Below are positions 8,846 to 19,090 of a stretch of DNA of 64,000 nucleotides, piece after piece. The DNA is from Streptococcus mitis (GTDB lineage Bacteria; Bacillota; Bacilli; Lactobacillales; Streptococcaceae). Each line of letters opens with the position of its first letter. The stretch's first letter is position 1. The translations under genes and the position numbers were made by a program. Below the pieces are notes generated by a model. The model saw only the letters and a program-made list of their open reading frames with translations. It was not told where the DNA came from and ran no database searches. The stretch covers positions 1 through 64,000 of the forward strand of contig JAGZLW010000002.1 in the NCBI GenBank assembly GCA_018364455.1. Direction: 5' to 3'.

Positions 8846-10909
8846 ATGACATCAGATAGAATTGCAATCGTTTTGATTGCTGATCAAGCTTATACAGAAC
8901 AATTAACTGTGACCATGAAATCTATCATGTATCACAATAAATCAGTTGATTTCTATATCATCAATCAAGGTATTATACCAGACTGGTTTAGAAAAATGAG
9001 ACGTATAGTGAGAAATTTGGGAGGGGAACTTTACAATATTCCCTTTGATATGGGATTGATTTCAGATGAGTGGAGAACGCAAAATCATATTAGTCCGATT
9101 GCCTATGCTAAGTATTTTATTCCTCGTCTTATTGATAGGGAGAGAGTGCTTTATTTAGATACAGATATTATTGTTAATGGTAGCTTAACCTCTTTTTTCT
9201 TAACAGATTTAAAAGGCTTTCCAGTAGCTGCTGTACGTGATGTGGATGGTAGTTTTAATACAGGTGTCATGCTTATTGATAATCTACAATGGAAGGATTT
9301 ATCTGTTTCGGATAAATGTTTAGAGTTATCTGAAGGTAAGAAAAGCGAACATTGGGAATTGGAACATTTTAACGGCGATCAAACGATATTGAACTCTGTT
9401 TTTCAGGATAATTGGTTGGAGTTGGATAAGCGATTTAATGTTCAGGTTGGTCATGATATCGTAGCATTTTATAGTAACTGGCAAGAGCATTTTTGTATGA
9501 AGGATAGTCCTCTGATTATTCATTACACAACTTATAGAAAACCATGGAATAGTTCAACATCATACAGATATAGAGAAAAATGGTGGGATTTTTATAATTT
9601 AGAACTTTCCCAAGTTTTAGCTCATCATCTAGGGGAATTTTCTTTACAAAAAGAAAAGCAGGGATTGGATTTCTTTACCTTAACAGGAACAGAACAATTT
9701 GAAGGAATTGAACATTTAGCAAGTAGTTTTCCAGAACATCGTTTTCATATAGCTGCTTATACGGAATTTGGCTCGTGGCTAAGTGCTCTGGGACAAAGAG
9801 ATAATATTTATCTACATCCTGAGTGTATCCCAGCTACTTTTGATCAATTATTAGAAAATATGGATGCTTATCTTAATATCAATCATGGGGATATAAATGA
9901 GACAATTTTAGAGAGAATGAGTGAGATGAATAAGCCTATTTTTTCATTTTATGCTACTCATAAAGGGAATGTACCCCAATATCTTTTTCTAAGACAGGAG
10001 TTAGAAAAAATGGAGGATGCGATTCGTTTATTCTCTGAAATTGGAGCCGATAAATTTCGTCAAACATTTAAACAAGAAGAATTATTTGATATTTCAGTCA
10101 TGTCTATAGATGAAACCTTGGATGAACTGATGAAAACGGAGAAGTCCTTGGTTCGATTTGGGGATGGTGAGTTCAACCTGATAAATGGAAAAAGTATCGC
10201 ATATCAGGAGTATCGAGAAGATTTAGCTCAAGAAATGAGAGAAATATTGTTACATGCAGGCGATATAGAAAATAAAGTATTAATTTGTTTACCGGAGATT
10301 TTTGAGATATTTAAGGGACATTTTCTCCAAAATGAAGATTCAGAAAAATTTTGGAAACAAGTTTTGGATGATTATGGCAGATTTTTCCAAGAGACTTGTC
10401 AGACCAAGGGATATGGTTCGACCTGGATTTCAAGACTCTATATTGATAATAAAGATAAGAGTCATGCTGTTACTCAATTTGAAAAGCTCAAATCTTTATT
10501 TGAGTATAAAGATATACTCATTGTTGAGGGAGCAACTACGAGATCAGGAGTTGGTAATGACTTGTTTAACAAAGCTCTCTCCATAAAACGCATTATTTGC
10601 CCTTCCCACCATGCTTTTTCTAAAGTGGATGCTATTCAGCAAGCCATTTTAGATCATGCGAAAGGACGACTAATTTTACTTATGCTTGGGCCAACAGCCA
10701 AAATATTGGCTTGTCGTTTGTCTCGATTAGGGTATCGTGCTTTAGATCTTGGCCATATTGATTCAGAGTATGAATGGATGCAAATGAAGGCTGAAACAAA
10801 GGTTCAATTAAAACATAAACATACTGCTGAATTTAATTTCGATCAAGATATTGAATTTATTAACGATGAAGGTTATAACAGACAAATTGTCGTAGATTTA
10901 TCCAAATAA
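8846..10909 (+). CDS. GT8-module-GT-D glycosyltransferase
   Basis: 687 aa. A GT8 domain occupies residues 1 to about 270 with DXD at D105-T-D107 (LYLDTDIIV). The shared module follows at about 275-385 (EQFEGIEHLASSFPEHRF, YLNINHG). A GT-D/DUF1792 domain at about 410-687 carries the DXE motif at D440-G-E442 (VRFGDGE). The GT-D half closely parallels that of the preceding gene (IKRIICPS, MLGPTAK, LGHIDSEYEWMQM), so the two probably arose by duplication. The two proteins differ in the N-terminal catalytic domain attached to the module. A good RBS (GGAGGAG) precedes the start, and the stop overlaps the following ORF by one base. Predicted role: two consecutive sugar additions to the adhesin glycan. 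Confidence 0.88.
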   Translation: MTSDRIAIVLIADQAYTEQLTVTMKSIMYHNKSVDFYIINQGIIPDWFRKMRRIVRNLGGELYNIPFDMGLISDEWRTQNHISPIAYAKYFIPRLIDRERVLYLDTDIIVNGSLTSFFLTDLKGFPVAAVRDVDGSFNTGVMLIDNLQWKDLSVSDKCLELSEGKKSEHWELEHFNGDQTILNSVFQDNWLELDKRFNVQVGHDIVAFYSNWQEHFCMKDSPLIIHYTTYRKPWNSSTSYRYREKWWDFYNLELSQVLAHHLGEFSLQKEKQGLDFFTLTGTEQFEGIEHLASSFPEHRFHIAAYTEFGSWLSALGQRDNIYLHPECIPATFDQLLENMDAYLNINHGDINETILERMSEMNKPIFSFYATHKGNVPQYLFLRQELEKMEDAIRLFSEIGADKFRQTFKQEELFDISVMSIDETLDELMKTEKSLVRFGDGEFNLINGKSIAYQEYREDLAQEMREILLHAGDIENKVLICLPEIFEIFKGHFLQNEDSEKFWKQVLDDYGRFFQETCQTKGYGSTWISRLYIDNKDKSHAVTQFEKLKSLFEYKDILIVEGATTRSGVGNDLFNKALSIKRIICPSHHAFSKVDAIQQAILDHAKGRLILLMLGPTAKILACRLSRLGYRALDLGHIDSEYEWMQMKAETKVQLKHKHTAEFNFDQDIEFINDEGYNRQIVVDLSK

Positions 10910-10923
10910 TGAGGAGGATGTAC

Positions 10924-11820
10924 ATGAATTTGCCATTAATATCAATTGTTGTCCCTGTCTATAATGTTGAAGCTTATATAGAACATTGTATTCATAATAT
11001 TTTATCGCAGACCTATAGGAATTTAGAAGTTATTATTGTGAATGATGGCAGTCCAGATGACAGTATAAAGATTGCAAAAGAGTTAACAAAAGATGATCCG
11101 CGTTTTATCTATATTGATAAGGAAAATGGTGGACAGTCGGATGCACGTAATGTAGGTTTGGATTGTGCTAGTGGAGATTATATCTTTTTCTGTGATCCAG
11201 ATGACTTTATGTTCGAAAAAAGTATCGAAAACTTGTACTATGCTAGTGCTTTGACAAACGCCGATATTGTTGTAGGATCATTTTGTCGATTTGATGAAGG
11301 GATGTTTTATTTTTATCCATTTCCAAAAGAAGAACTATTGCATCCAGTGAGCTCTAAGGAAGCCATTATGGGAATGGATGATGAGGAAGATTATACTCTT
11401 CTTCGTTATTCGGCTGTATGGGGTAAGTTATTTAAAAAGAATTTGTTTGAGACAATCCGTTTTCCTAAAGGAAAATATGCAGAAGATCAATTTATCATGT
11501 GGAAATTATATCTTGCAAGTAAAGTGATTATTCGCTATCAGTCAGATGTCTATGCCTATAGGGTGAATTACAAGGGATTGACGCAAAATTATAGTCTATC
11601 TCACTTAGATTTTATTGAGGCGATTGAGGAGCGTATCCAGGCATTAATGGAAATGCCCGAATTGGGTTATCCTATGGAGTTGGCATTCAAGCAGTATAAG
11701 TTTGCTTTGAATAGGAATATTTCTATGTTAGAAGAGAGTGGATTTGTTCAAGAAGAAGCAACAGTGCGCGAAAAGTTGGAACATGCTGAGAATGGGGATT
11801 ACCTATTTTTAAAAAAATAA
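10924..11820 (+). CDS. GT2 family glycosyltransferase
   Basis: About 299 aa, a single GT2 domain (ISIVVPVYNVEAYI, VNDGSPDDS). The metal-binding segment reads FFCDPDDFM where most neighbours have FxDSDD, so donor specificity may differ. An in-frame ATG at 10909 overlaps the upstream stop, but AGGAGG at 10912-10917 has ideal spacing to the ATG at 10924, which is the preferred start. Residues 250-299 resemble the end of the first half of the 12737-14527 protein (VREKLE.AE.G.Y.FL), so the two are related. Inferred role: adding one sugar to the SRRP glycan. Confidence 0.85.
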   Translation: MNLPLISIVVPVYNVEAYIEHCIHNILSQTYRNLEVIIVNDGSPDDSIKIAKELTKDDPRFIYIDKENGGQSDARNVGLDCASGDYIFFCDPDDFMFEKSIENLYYASALTNADIVVGSFCRFDEGMFYFYPFPKEELLHPVSSKEAIMGMDDEEDYTLLRYSAVWGKLFKKNLFETIRFPKGKYAEDQFIMWKLYLASKVIIRYQSDVYAYRVNYKGLTQNYSLSHLDFIEAIEERIQALMEMPELGYPMELAFKQYKFALNRNISMLEESGFVQEEATVREKLEHAENGDYLFLKK

Positions 11821-11833
11821 AAGAGAGTGAAAG

Positions 11834-12718
11834 ATGGAAAATCAATTAATCAGTGTTATTGTGCCGGTTTATAATGTTGAAGAGTATCTTAAACAATGTT
11901 TAGATAGCATTTTAGAGCAGACTTTTAGTAATTATGAAGTTATTCTGGTAAATGATGGTTCGACAGATAGCTCAGGCCTCATTTGTCAAGAATACGCTGA
12001 AAAAGATTCACGTATTCGTTATTTTGAAAAAGAAAATGGTGGTCTTTCTGATGCTCGAAATTATGGAATTGGACAGGCGCAGGGAGAATACCTTACTTTT
12101 GTTGATTCGGATGATTTTTTAGATAAAATGCATCTGAATGTTCTTTATACTGCATTAGTAAGCAATAATGTAGACATCTCTATCGTAAACTATTCTAATT
12201 ATCAGACCTCTACTGCTACTTTCTATCTTCATACATTTGGAGAGTACTATGAAAAAAATTATAGTTCAGAAGAATTATTAGATAATTTAGCTATTCTTGA
12301 AAGAAATGATTTGTCGTTTTCTACTATATGGGGAAAATTGTACAAGAGGAGTGTCTTTTCATTTTTACGCTTCCCCAAAGGTGTTATAGGTGAAGATGTT
12401 GCATTAATCTATAAAATTTACACTCAAGTAGACAAAATTGTATATGCTCACAAAGACACTTATGTTTATAGAGAAAATGACTCTGGAATAACTAAGAGCA
12501 AGATTTATCCTTTAGTCACTGCTCAACTAAATCATATAGCAGAACGTTTAGCTCTTTTATCTATTATGGGATATGATGTGACGAAGCATTTTGATCGTTA
12601 TATAACCTTTTTGAAAATTACGGAATATAATATGAGAATGATTTGGGGTATGGAAGATACAGAAACATATCGCCATATTAAGGAAAATTTATTATTGATT
12701 TCTCAGGATGAGAACTAG
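11834..12718 (+). CDS. GT2 family glycosyltransferase
   Basis: 294 aa, one GT2 domain (ISVIVPVYNVEEYL, VNDGSTDSSG, ENGGLSDARNYG, FVDSDDF). It lies 13 bp after the previous gene and 18 bp before the next, in the same operon. The sequence is close to the other GT2 domains of the cluster, especially the first half of the following gene, pointing to local duplication. The RBS (GAGAGTG) is modest. No membrane segment is evident, as expected for a cytoplasmic enzyme acting on the adhesin before secretion. Sugar specificity is unknown. Confidence 0.87.
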   Translation: MENQLISVIVPVYNVEEYLKQCLDSILEQTFSNYEVILVNDGSTDSSGLICQEYAEKDSRIRYFEKENGGLSDARNYGIGQAQGEYLTFVDSDDFLDKMHLNVLYTALVSNNVDISIVNYSNYQTSTATFYLHTFGEYYEKNYSSEELLDNLAILERNDLSFSTIWGKLYKRSVFSFLRFPKGVIGEDVALIYKIYTQVDKIVYAHKDTYVYRENDSGITKSKIYPLVTAQLNHIAERLALLSIMGYDVTKHFDRYITFLKITEYNMRMIWGMEDTETYRHIKENLLLISQDEN

Positions 12719-12736
12719 ATAATGAGAGGGAATAAT

Positions 12737-14527
12737 ATGAGAGAAACTCAGGTAAGCATCATAGTACCAGTGTACAATGTAGAACCATATCTTCGACAAT
12801 GTTTGGATAGCGTTTTGGGACAGACCTTTAAAAATTTTGAGGTGCTTCTAGTAAATGATGGATCTTCTGATTCTTCAGGAGATATTTGTAGAGAGTACGT
12901 TGAAAAAGATAGTCGCTTTCATTATTTTGAAAAGGAGAATGGAGGACTATCTGATGCCCGTAATTACGGTATAGAAAGGGCTCAGGGAGAATACCTGACT
13001 TTTATTGATTCGGATGATTTTGTAAATGAAAAACATCTTGAGAATTTGTTTTTGGCGAGTAGATTGACTAATGCCGATATCACGATAGGAGGATTCTCTC
13101 GTTTTGAGAATGGAACTTTTTGGCTATACCAGGATTACTTTTCTAGTGATTCTCTGGTATCATTTACGAGTGCTCAAGCTATTCAACACCTAGATTCTAT
13201 GTTTGATGTTCCCTTTTTAAATTTTTCTACCGCTTGGGGAAAATTATTTAAACGTGAGTTATTCAATGAGCTACGCTTTCCCTATGGAAAATATGCAGAG
13301 GATCAATTTATTATATGGAAGTTGTATTTGAAGGCTCGTAGTATATACACCTTTAACGTAGATTCATATGTATATCGTATCAATAAAAATGGACTGTCAA
13401 GTGTATTTTCTTTAAAACATTTAGATTATATCGAAGCTTTGGAAGAACGAATAAAATCAACCAAAGATTTAGAAGGGATTGATATCAATCTTTCCTTTAA
13501 TATGTATCGCTATGTGTTACAGAGAATATTAGGGCAATTAGAAGAACATGATTATATTGATGAGTCAAAGGAAGTCCGTGAAAAATTAGAATTGGCCGAA
13601 CAAGGACAATATCCATTTTTGACAGATGAAGTTAAAGAGATTGAATTAGAAAATGGTGGAGAACTAATTAGTATAGTAGTTCCAATCTATAATGTTGAAA
13701 AGTATCTTCGAATGTGTTTGGATAGTATTGAACAGCAAACTTATTCAAATATAGAAGTTTTATTGATAAATGATGGTTCACCAGATTCATCTGGAGAGAT
13801 TTGCCAAGAATATGTTGCTAGAGATAGTAGATTCCGATATTTTGAAAAGGAAAATGGAGGACTATCTGATGCACGAAATTATGGTATTGAAAGATCAAAT
13901 GGTATGTATCTAACCTTTGTTGATTCGGATGATTGGTTGAGTTTAACTTATGTGGAAGATTTATATCAAGCAGCTATTCGAAATGATGCAGATACTGTTG
14001 TTTCACACTATACCATCTATAATGAGAGTGATAAAAATTATTATGTTCATATTTGGGATGATTACTATGAGAAAACGTGTACTGGAGAAGAACTGGTATT
14101 GGAACTTCCATCGTTGGAATTAAACGGATATATATATATAACTAGTTGGGGAATTTTGTTTAAGAAGGAATTGTTTAATAATATTAGATTTCCTAAAGGT
14201 AAAGTGATAGAAGACTCTCGAACAAATTATAAATTGTTTTTTAGATCAAACAAAGTTGCATATATTCATAAAGAAATCTACTACCATAGAGAAGGAATAG
14301 AAAGCATCGGAAGTGGTGTTAATGAGAAACTTTTAACAGATGTTTTAGAATGCTTGTTAGAAAGATTAGCAATTTATACTATAAAGGGATGGAATTATTC
14401 CGATGAAAAGAATAATGTCATGGGGTGTTTGAGATTACGATATGAACAAGCAAAAGAAAATGGATTGCAGGATACTGAAATTTTTAGGAGATATACGGAA
14501 ATACTAGATCTTATAGATAATAATTAA
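12737..14527 (+). CDS. Tandem GT2-GT2 glycosyltransferase
   Basis: About 596 aa with two GT2 domains. The first (about 1-305) carries VSIIVPVYNVEPYL and FIDSDDF. The second (about 310-596) carries LISIVVPIYNVEKYL, NDGSPDSSG and FVDSDDW. An upstream in-frame ATG at 12722 exists, but the sequence GAGAGGG (12724-12730) is well placed for the ATG at 12737. The architecture matches the other tandem GT2 gene of this locus, but the two are clearly diverged. It is the last GT gene before the accessory Sec genes and is followed by terminator-like hairpins. Role: later steps of adhesin glycan assembly, inferred. Confidence 0.87.
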   Translation: MRETQVSIIVPVYNVEPYLRQCLDSVLGQTFKNFEVLLVNDGSSDSSGDICREYVEKDSRFHYFEKENGGLSDARNYGIERAQGEYLTFIDSDDFVNEKHLENLFLASRLTNADITIGGFSRFENGTFWLYQDYFSSDSLVSFTSAQAIQHLDSMFDVPFLNFSTAWGKLFKRELFNELRFPYGKYAEDQFIIWKLYLKARSIYTFNVDSYVYRINKNGLSSVFSLKHLDYIEALEERIKSTKDLEGIDINLSFNMYRYVLQRILGQLEEHDYIDESKEVREKLELAEQGQYPFLTDEVKEIELENGGELISIVVPIYNVEKYLRMCLDSIEQQTYSNIEVLLINDGSPDSSGEICQEYVARDSRFRYFEKENGGLSDARNYGIERSNGMYLTFVDSDDWLSLTYVEDLYQAAIRNDADTVVSHYTIYNESDKNYYVHIWDDYYEKTCTGEELVLELPSLELNGYIYITSWGILFKKELFNNIRFPKGKVIEDSRTNYKLFFRSNKVAYIHKEIYYHREGIESIGSGVNEKLLTDVLECLLERLAIYTIKGWNYSDEKNNVMGCLRLRYEQAKENGLQDTEIFRRYTEILDLIDNN

Positions 14528-14590
14528 AAGAATTAGGGATGTCCATTGAGCTGATAGTGTATAAAAATAATCTATTTGATTCACTAAAGT

Positions 14591-14647
14591 ATCCCTTCTC
14601 CGTCATTTCGCTAAGGGAGTTAGAAGCAGATTTATTCTGCTTTTTTT
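14591..14647 (+). terminator. Terminator region after the glycosyltransferase block
   Basis: AGCAGA (14625-14630) pairs with TCTGCT across TTTAT and runs into seven or more Ts, a compact terminator. A second stem (ATCCCTT...AAGGGA, 14591-14616) lies just before it. TATAAT at 14650-14655 immediately follows and may be a -10 for secY2, but no good -35 is visible. Confidence 0.7.
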
Positions 14648-14763
14648 GTTATAATGGTAATGTGAAAAATCAATAAAAAATCTCAAAATACCTAATGGTA
14701 TATTGATTATAAATTATTCAGTAGAAATAGACTAGAAACGAGTTTTAGAGAGTAGGACCAAAC

Positions 14764-15981
14764 ATGAAAAGTATTTTTTCATCTATCACAGTTAAAAAAG
14801 GACTAGCAACATTATTTTTTGTATTCATATTTATAGTGGGGAGTAGATTAACCCTTCCCTTTGTAGATATGAATAATAGGGAATTCCTAGGAGGGACAGC
14901 CGCTTACTTGGCTTTTTCTACAGCAATAACAGGTGGAAATTTGAGAAGTTTATCCTTGTTTTCAGTAGGATTATCTCCCTGGATGTCTTCGATGATTTTA
15001 TGGCAGATGCTTTCTTTTTCAAAAAAATTAAATCTGACATCTGGAGCTATTGAGATACAAAATAGAAGGCAGATGTACTTAACCTTGTTTATTGCTTTGA
15101 TTCAAGCATTAGCTATTTCTCTAAATCTACCAATTCAATCAAATGTACCTAAAATATTGGTTATCGTCCTCAATACTTGCCTGTTGATAGCGGGTGCTTT
15201 TTTCTTGGTGTGGTTATCAGACATCAATGCAACTGTAGGTATCGGGGGGGCGATGATTATTTTATTGATTGGAATGGTTTTAAACATTCCTCAAGATTTG
15301 ATTGAAACGTTTCGGACTGTTCCTATCCCTCTTTTCGTTTTAATTGGTTTGATTGTTATGGGAATTGTTTTTACTTATCTAGTAGCTCTCCTGTATCGTG
15401 CTCGTTATCGTATAGCAGTTCATAAGATTGGCCTGCATAATCGTTTTAAGAGATATTCCTATTTTGAGATTATGCTTAATCCTGCAGGAGGGATGCCTTT
15501 TATGTATGTCATGACTTTTTTGAGTTTCCCAACGTATGTATTGTTGTTGTTACAGACGATTTTTCCGAGCAATCTAATTTTCACTGAAATTTCATCTCAG
15601 TATACAATGGGTAAACCATTGTGGATTTATATGTATATGATTATTCTTTTTATTTTTAGTATAGCCTTTGCTTTTGTAAATATGAGTGGGGAACAAATTT
15701 CAGATCGAATGAAAAAATCAGGAGAATATATTTATGGAGTTTATCCGGGTGAAGAAACGAGCCGTTTTATCAATCGATTGGTTTTTAAGTTTTCTCTTAT
15801 TGGTGCTGTATTTAATGTAGTAATGGCTGGAGGGCCTCTGCTATTTGTATTAGTTGATGAGAAACTACTTAGAGTGGCAATGATTCCTGGTTTGTTTATG
15901 ATGTTCGGAGGTATGATTTTTACAGTCAGAGATGAAGTGAAAGCTCTGAGATTAAACGAAACTTATAAACCATTGATTTAG
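14764..15981 (+). CDS. secY2: Accessory Sec translocase channel SecY2
   Basis: 405 aa polytopic membrane protein with about ten hydrophobic segments (for example TLFFVFIFIVGSRLTL, FFLVWLSDINATVGIGGA, TYVLLLLQTIF). The SecY-like loop ISDRMKKSGEYIYGVYPGE and the position between the GT genes and asp1 identify it. Together with SecA2 and Asp1-5 it exports the glycosylated SRRP. It is shorter than housekeeping SecY (about 435 aa), as usual for SecY2. An AGGA RBS precedes the ATG. Confidence 0.95.
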   Translation: MKSIFSSITVKKGLATLFFVFIFIVGSRLTLPFVDMNNREFLGGTAAYLAFSTAITGGNLRSLSLFSVGLSPWMSSMILWQMLSFSKKLNLTSGAIEIQNRRQMYLTLFIALIQALAISLNLPIQSNVPKILVIVLNTCLLIAGAFFLVWLSDINATVGIGGAMIILLIGMVLNIPQDLIETFRTVPIPLFVLIGLIVMGIVFTYLVALLYRARYRIAVHKIGLHNRFKRYSYFEIMLNPAGGMPFMYVMTFLSFPTYVLLLLQTIFPSNLIFTEISSQYTMGKPLWIYMYMIILFIFSIAFAFVNMSGEQISDRMKKSGEYIYGVYPGEETSRFINRLVFKFSLIGAVFNVVMAGGPLLFVLVDEKLLRVAMIPGLFMMFGGMIFTVRDEVKALRLNETYKPLI

Positions 15982-15990
15982 GAGGGTGTC

Positions 15991-17571
15991 ATGTATTATT
16001 TTATTCCAGCTTGGTATGGTTCAGAACGTCAGTGGCATGCGGATGTGATTCCTTGGTACCATTCACAATTTCGTTTTGAGTTTGATGATACCTTTAATCA
16101 AATTCGTCTCTTTCAAAGACAAGGCCTATCATCTCGCTTATTAGTATTAGCTTATCAACCACACTTACGTTATTTTTTACATAGACATGGTGTTTTAGAG
16201 ACAGATGTCTACTCTGTTTTTGATGATATGCAAGATTTCTATGGACTGCATACTCAGGTTCTTCACATTAGAGATATAGAGTGGGATAGTGATTGCCAAT
16301 TTCTTTATAGTCCCTTTACTATTATCGTGCAAAAAAAAGGTAAGAAATATGCTCAGGTAGAGCATGGTGTTGAGGGCTTTATTAGTGAGATTCGGTATTT
16401 TGATCCAAATGGTCAGATTAGCAAGCGCTATATCATGGACGACAGAGGATTTGTATCTAGTGTAATCTATTTTGAAGATGGACAAGCTATGTATCAGGAC
16501 TATCTGGATCCTAAAGGAATTTGGCGATTTAGGGAATATATTCAAGAGGAAGGTAGAATAGAGATTAATCCGATTTTTGCCTATCGATTTAAATTGCTTA
16601 ACTATCGAAATATGGAGCATTTGGTAGCAGAATTTTTTGATAAATATTTGAAAAAAAATCAGAAAAAGCAGGATATTTTTATCATTCCGTCGCATCCTTA
16701 TCATGATCAGTTTATTTTTGATCATATTCCAAGAGCTAATCCTAAAATTTTAAGTCTCTTTATCAATCGTAATTCACAGAATACCTTTAGAGAGTTATCA
16801 GTATCGGTTGATCGAGCTAGTTTAGTGTTAGTGGATAGAGAGGATAGTTTACAACTTTTACAAGAACTATATCCTGAACTTTCTAATAAATTTTACCATC
16901 TTTCTCCTTTTGATACACGTTTACGTCTGGGGCGAAGTCAAACAAGAAAAGAGTCTATTATTTACTATCAACTTGATTTTAACGAAGAAATTGATAGGGA
17001 AGCATTGACTCAAGTTTTGTTATTTATTTCAGAAACTAAAAATACAGAAATCATTTTCGGTGCTTTCTCTGCTAGTCAGGAACAAATGGGAGAGGTGGAG
17101 GCTCTTGTTAATGAAATTATTCAAGAGAAAATTCATACTGATAGTTTAGAAAAAGGAATAGACTATGGAGATGCGGAAAATCCTTTAGAAGAAAATCAAG
17201 AGCAGGAACTACGTTTTCAATTTGTCAATATGAATGATGAGTTGGATTTGATTAAGACATTAGAGTTTGTTCGTTTGATTGTGGATGTGAATAAACAACC
17301 CCACCTCTATACCCAAATAGCAGGTATTAGTGCGGGGATTCCTCAGATTAATAGGGTTGAAACAGTCTATGTGGAACATTTGAAAAATGGTTATTTGATT
17401 TCAGATGTGAAGGAATTTTCAACAGCGGCACATTACTATACAGATAAACTGAAAGAATGGAATCAAGCCCTAGTATACTCTATTGATAAAATTAAGGAGC
17501 ATACTGGTCAACGCTTCTTAGATAAATTACATCACTGGATTGAGGAGGTTACTAATGTCAAAGGACTATAA
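15991..17571 (+). CDS. asp1: Accessory Sec system protein Asp1
   Basis: 526 aa soluble protein beginning MYYFIPAWYGSERQWHAD, the typical Asp1 opening. Asp1 has an inactive GT-B-like fold and forms a complex with Asp2 and Asp3 that binds the substrate and SecA2. It lies 9 bp after secY2 with a strong AGGAGGG RBS and overlaps asp2 by 17 bp. The order secY2-asp1-asp2-asp3-secA2 is the canonical one. Confidence 0.95.
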   Translation: MYYFIPAWYGSERQWHADVIPWYHSQFRFEFDDTFNQIRLFQRQGLSSRLLVLAYQPHLRYFLHRHGVLETDVYSVFDDMQDFYGLHTQVLHIRDIEWDSDCQFLYSPFTIIVQKKGKKYAQVEHGVEGFISEIRYFDPNGQISKRYIMDDRGFVSSVIYFEDGQAMYQDYLDPKGIWRFREYIQEEGRIEINPIFAYRFKLLNYRNMEHLVAEFFDKYLKKNQKKQDIFIIPSHPYHDQFIFDHIPRANPKILSLFINRNSQNTFRELSVSVDRASLVLVDREDSLQLLQELYPELSNKFYHLSPFDTRLRLGRSQTRKESIIYYQLDFNEEIDREALTQVLLFISETKNTEIIFGAFSASQEQMGEVEALVNEIIQEKIHTDSLEKGIDYGDAENPLEENQEQELRFQFVNMNDELDLIKTLEFVRLIVDVNKQPHLYTQIAGISAGIPQINRVETVYVEHLKNGYLISDVKEFSTAAHYYTDKLKEWNQALVYSIDKIKEHTGQRFLDKLHHWIEEVTNVKGL

Positions 17572-19090
17572 AATCCTACAGATAGGGATTGATAATTGGG
17601 CTCATCATTACGATGTTCCTGAAAATATGGATTGGTATTATTTCTGTCCCAACTCACCACTAGCTCTTCGTAAAATGATGGAAATGGAATCTATTACTAG
17701 TTTCCATATTATCTTGATAGAGGATGGTCAGTATATAAGGGATTTGTTACCATTTATTCACCATATAGAACCCTATACTTTACTTTATAATCAAGATTTT
17801 AAAACGACAGACTCAGTCATTCTTGATTGCTTAAAAAAGCGATGTGCTCAAGCTATAGACTTCTCAGATCCTCAGCGATTAGTGAATGATTTGTCCACCT
17901 CTCTTTTTGGTGGAGGTTACGGTGATAAACTATTTCCATCAACGATACAAATTCGTTCAAGTTTTCGAGGGGCTATCTCTTATCAGGGACTCGATTATGT
18001 CAGTTTGGAAGGGAATTTTGGAGATGATTTCCAACAAATAGCTTACTGGCCATATAATTTTATAGTTTATAAAAATTTCCCTATTGAATTGTGGTTGGAA
18101 TTTGAAAAGCAAGGAAACTGTGAATTTCGTTTTGTTATCCGTAAGATATGGTCTGGTGGTGTTGATGATTTTTTTGAAGAAAAAATCTATAATGAAAGTG
18201 AATTAAAAAGGGCTATAGTGGTAGATAACGAAGAGATTGATATCTTTTTGTCTGTATCAATTGAAGCTCGTGGGTGCGGAAGTTTAAAGCTAGGGAATTT
18301 GCACCAACGTTGGAGTCGTAGACAGTTTGGTAAATTTTTCCTAGGTGGAAATATTCTACATGATAAAATTCGTGACGAAATTAACTACTTCTTTCATCCG
18401 GGTGATTTCAAACCACCATTGGCGGTTTACTTTGCTGGGTATCGTCCTGCTGAGGGGTTTGAAGGGTATTGGATGATGAAAAATTTAGGCTGCCCTTTTC
18501 TTTTATTTTCTGATCCTAGGTTAGAAGGAGGAGCCTTTTACCTTGGTAGCGAGGAGCTAGAAGAGAAGATAAAAGATACTATTCGTTATTATCTACAGTA
18601 TTTAGGCCTTACTCATAAAGATTTGATTTTATCTGGTCTTTCCATGGGAACTTTCCCAGCTCTTTATTATGGTGCTTTCTTTGAACCTAGGGCTGTTATT
18701 GTGGGAAAACCTCTGGCTAATCTTGGAACAATTGCTCGTAGAGGTCGCTTAGATGCACCAGCTGTCTCCAATTTGGCATTCGATGTGTTAATCCATCATA
18801 CAAATGGAGTGACATCTGACCATATGTTGGAATTAGATCAACGTTTTTGGAAAGTCTTTAAACAAGCTGATTTTTCAAAAACAACTTTTGGCCTATCTTA
18901 TATGAAAGATGAAGAAATGGATAGCCATGCCTATGAACAATTGGTAACTTATCTATGTAATACAGGTGCAAAAATTCTTTCCAAGGGAACATCTGGACGA
19001 CACAATGATGATACTGCTACAAATGTGGCTTGGTTTTTGCATTTTTATAGTATGGTATTGGGAACAGAGTTTGGAAGGGGTGACAAATGA
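17555..19090 (+). CDS. asp2: Accessory Sec system protein Asp2, GlcNAc O-acetyltransferase
   Basis: About 511 aa from the ATG at 17555, which has a GAGGAGG RBS at 17542-17548; an earlier in-frame ATG at 17540 lacks one. Asp2 has an alpha/beta hydrolase-like acetyltransferase domain that O-acetylates GlcNAc on the adhesin and is also needed for export. With this start the nucleophile is S363 (GLSMG), the acid E453 (KDEEMD) and the base H483 (SGRHNDD). Each is offset by one from the published S. gordonii triad (S362, E452, H482, from memory), so the enzyme looks active. It overlaps asp3 by four bases. Confidence 0.95.
   Translation: MSKDYKILQIGIDNWAHHYDVPENMDWYYFCPNSPLALRKMMEMESITSFHIILIEDGQYIRDLLPFIHHIEPYTLLYNQDFKTTDSVILDCLKKRCAQAIDFSDPQRLVNDLSTSLFGGGYGDKLFPSTIQIRSSFRGAISYQGLDYVSLEGNFGDDFQQIAYWPYNFIVYKNFPIELWLEFEKQGNCEFRFVIRKIWSGGVDDFFEEKIYNESELKRAIVVDNEEIDIFLSVSIEARGCGSLKLGNLHQRWSRRQFGKFFLGGNILHDKIRDEINYFFHPGDFKPPLAVYFAGYRPAEGFEGYWMMKNLGCPFLLFSDPRLEGGAFYLGSEELEEKIKDTIRYYLQYLGLTHKDLILSGLSMGTFPALYYGAFFEPRAVIVGKPLANLGTIARRGRLDAPAVSNLAFDVLIHHTNGVTSDHMLELDQRFWKVFKQADFSKTTFGLSYMKDEEMDSHAYEQLVTYLCNTGAKILSKGTSGRHNDDTATNVAWFLHFYSMVLGTEFGRGDK

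Noticed and set aside
300..14527. Capsule or teichoic acid biosynthesis cluster
   Set aside because: There is no polymerase, flippase or priming transferase. The GT genes lie between an LPXTG adhesin and secY2/secA2/asp genes and carry GtfB-like modules, which fits adhesin glycosylation.
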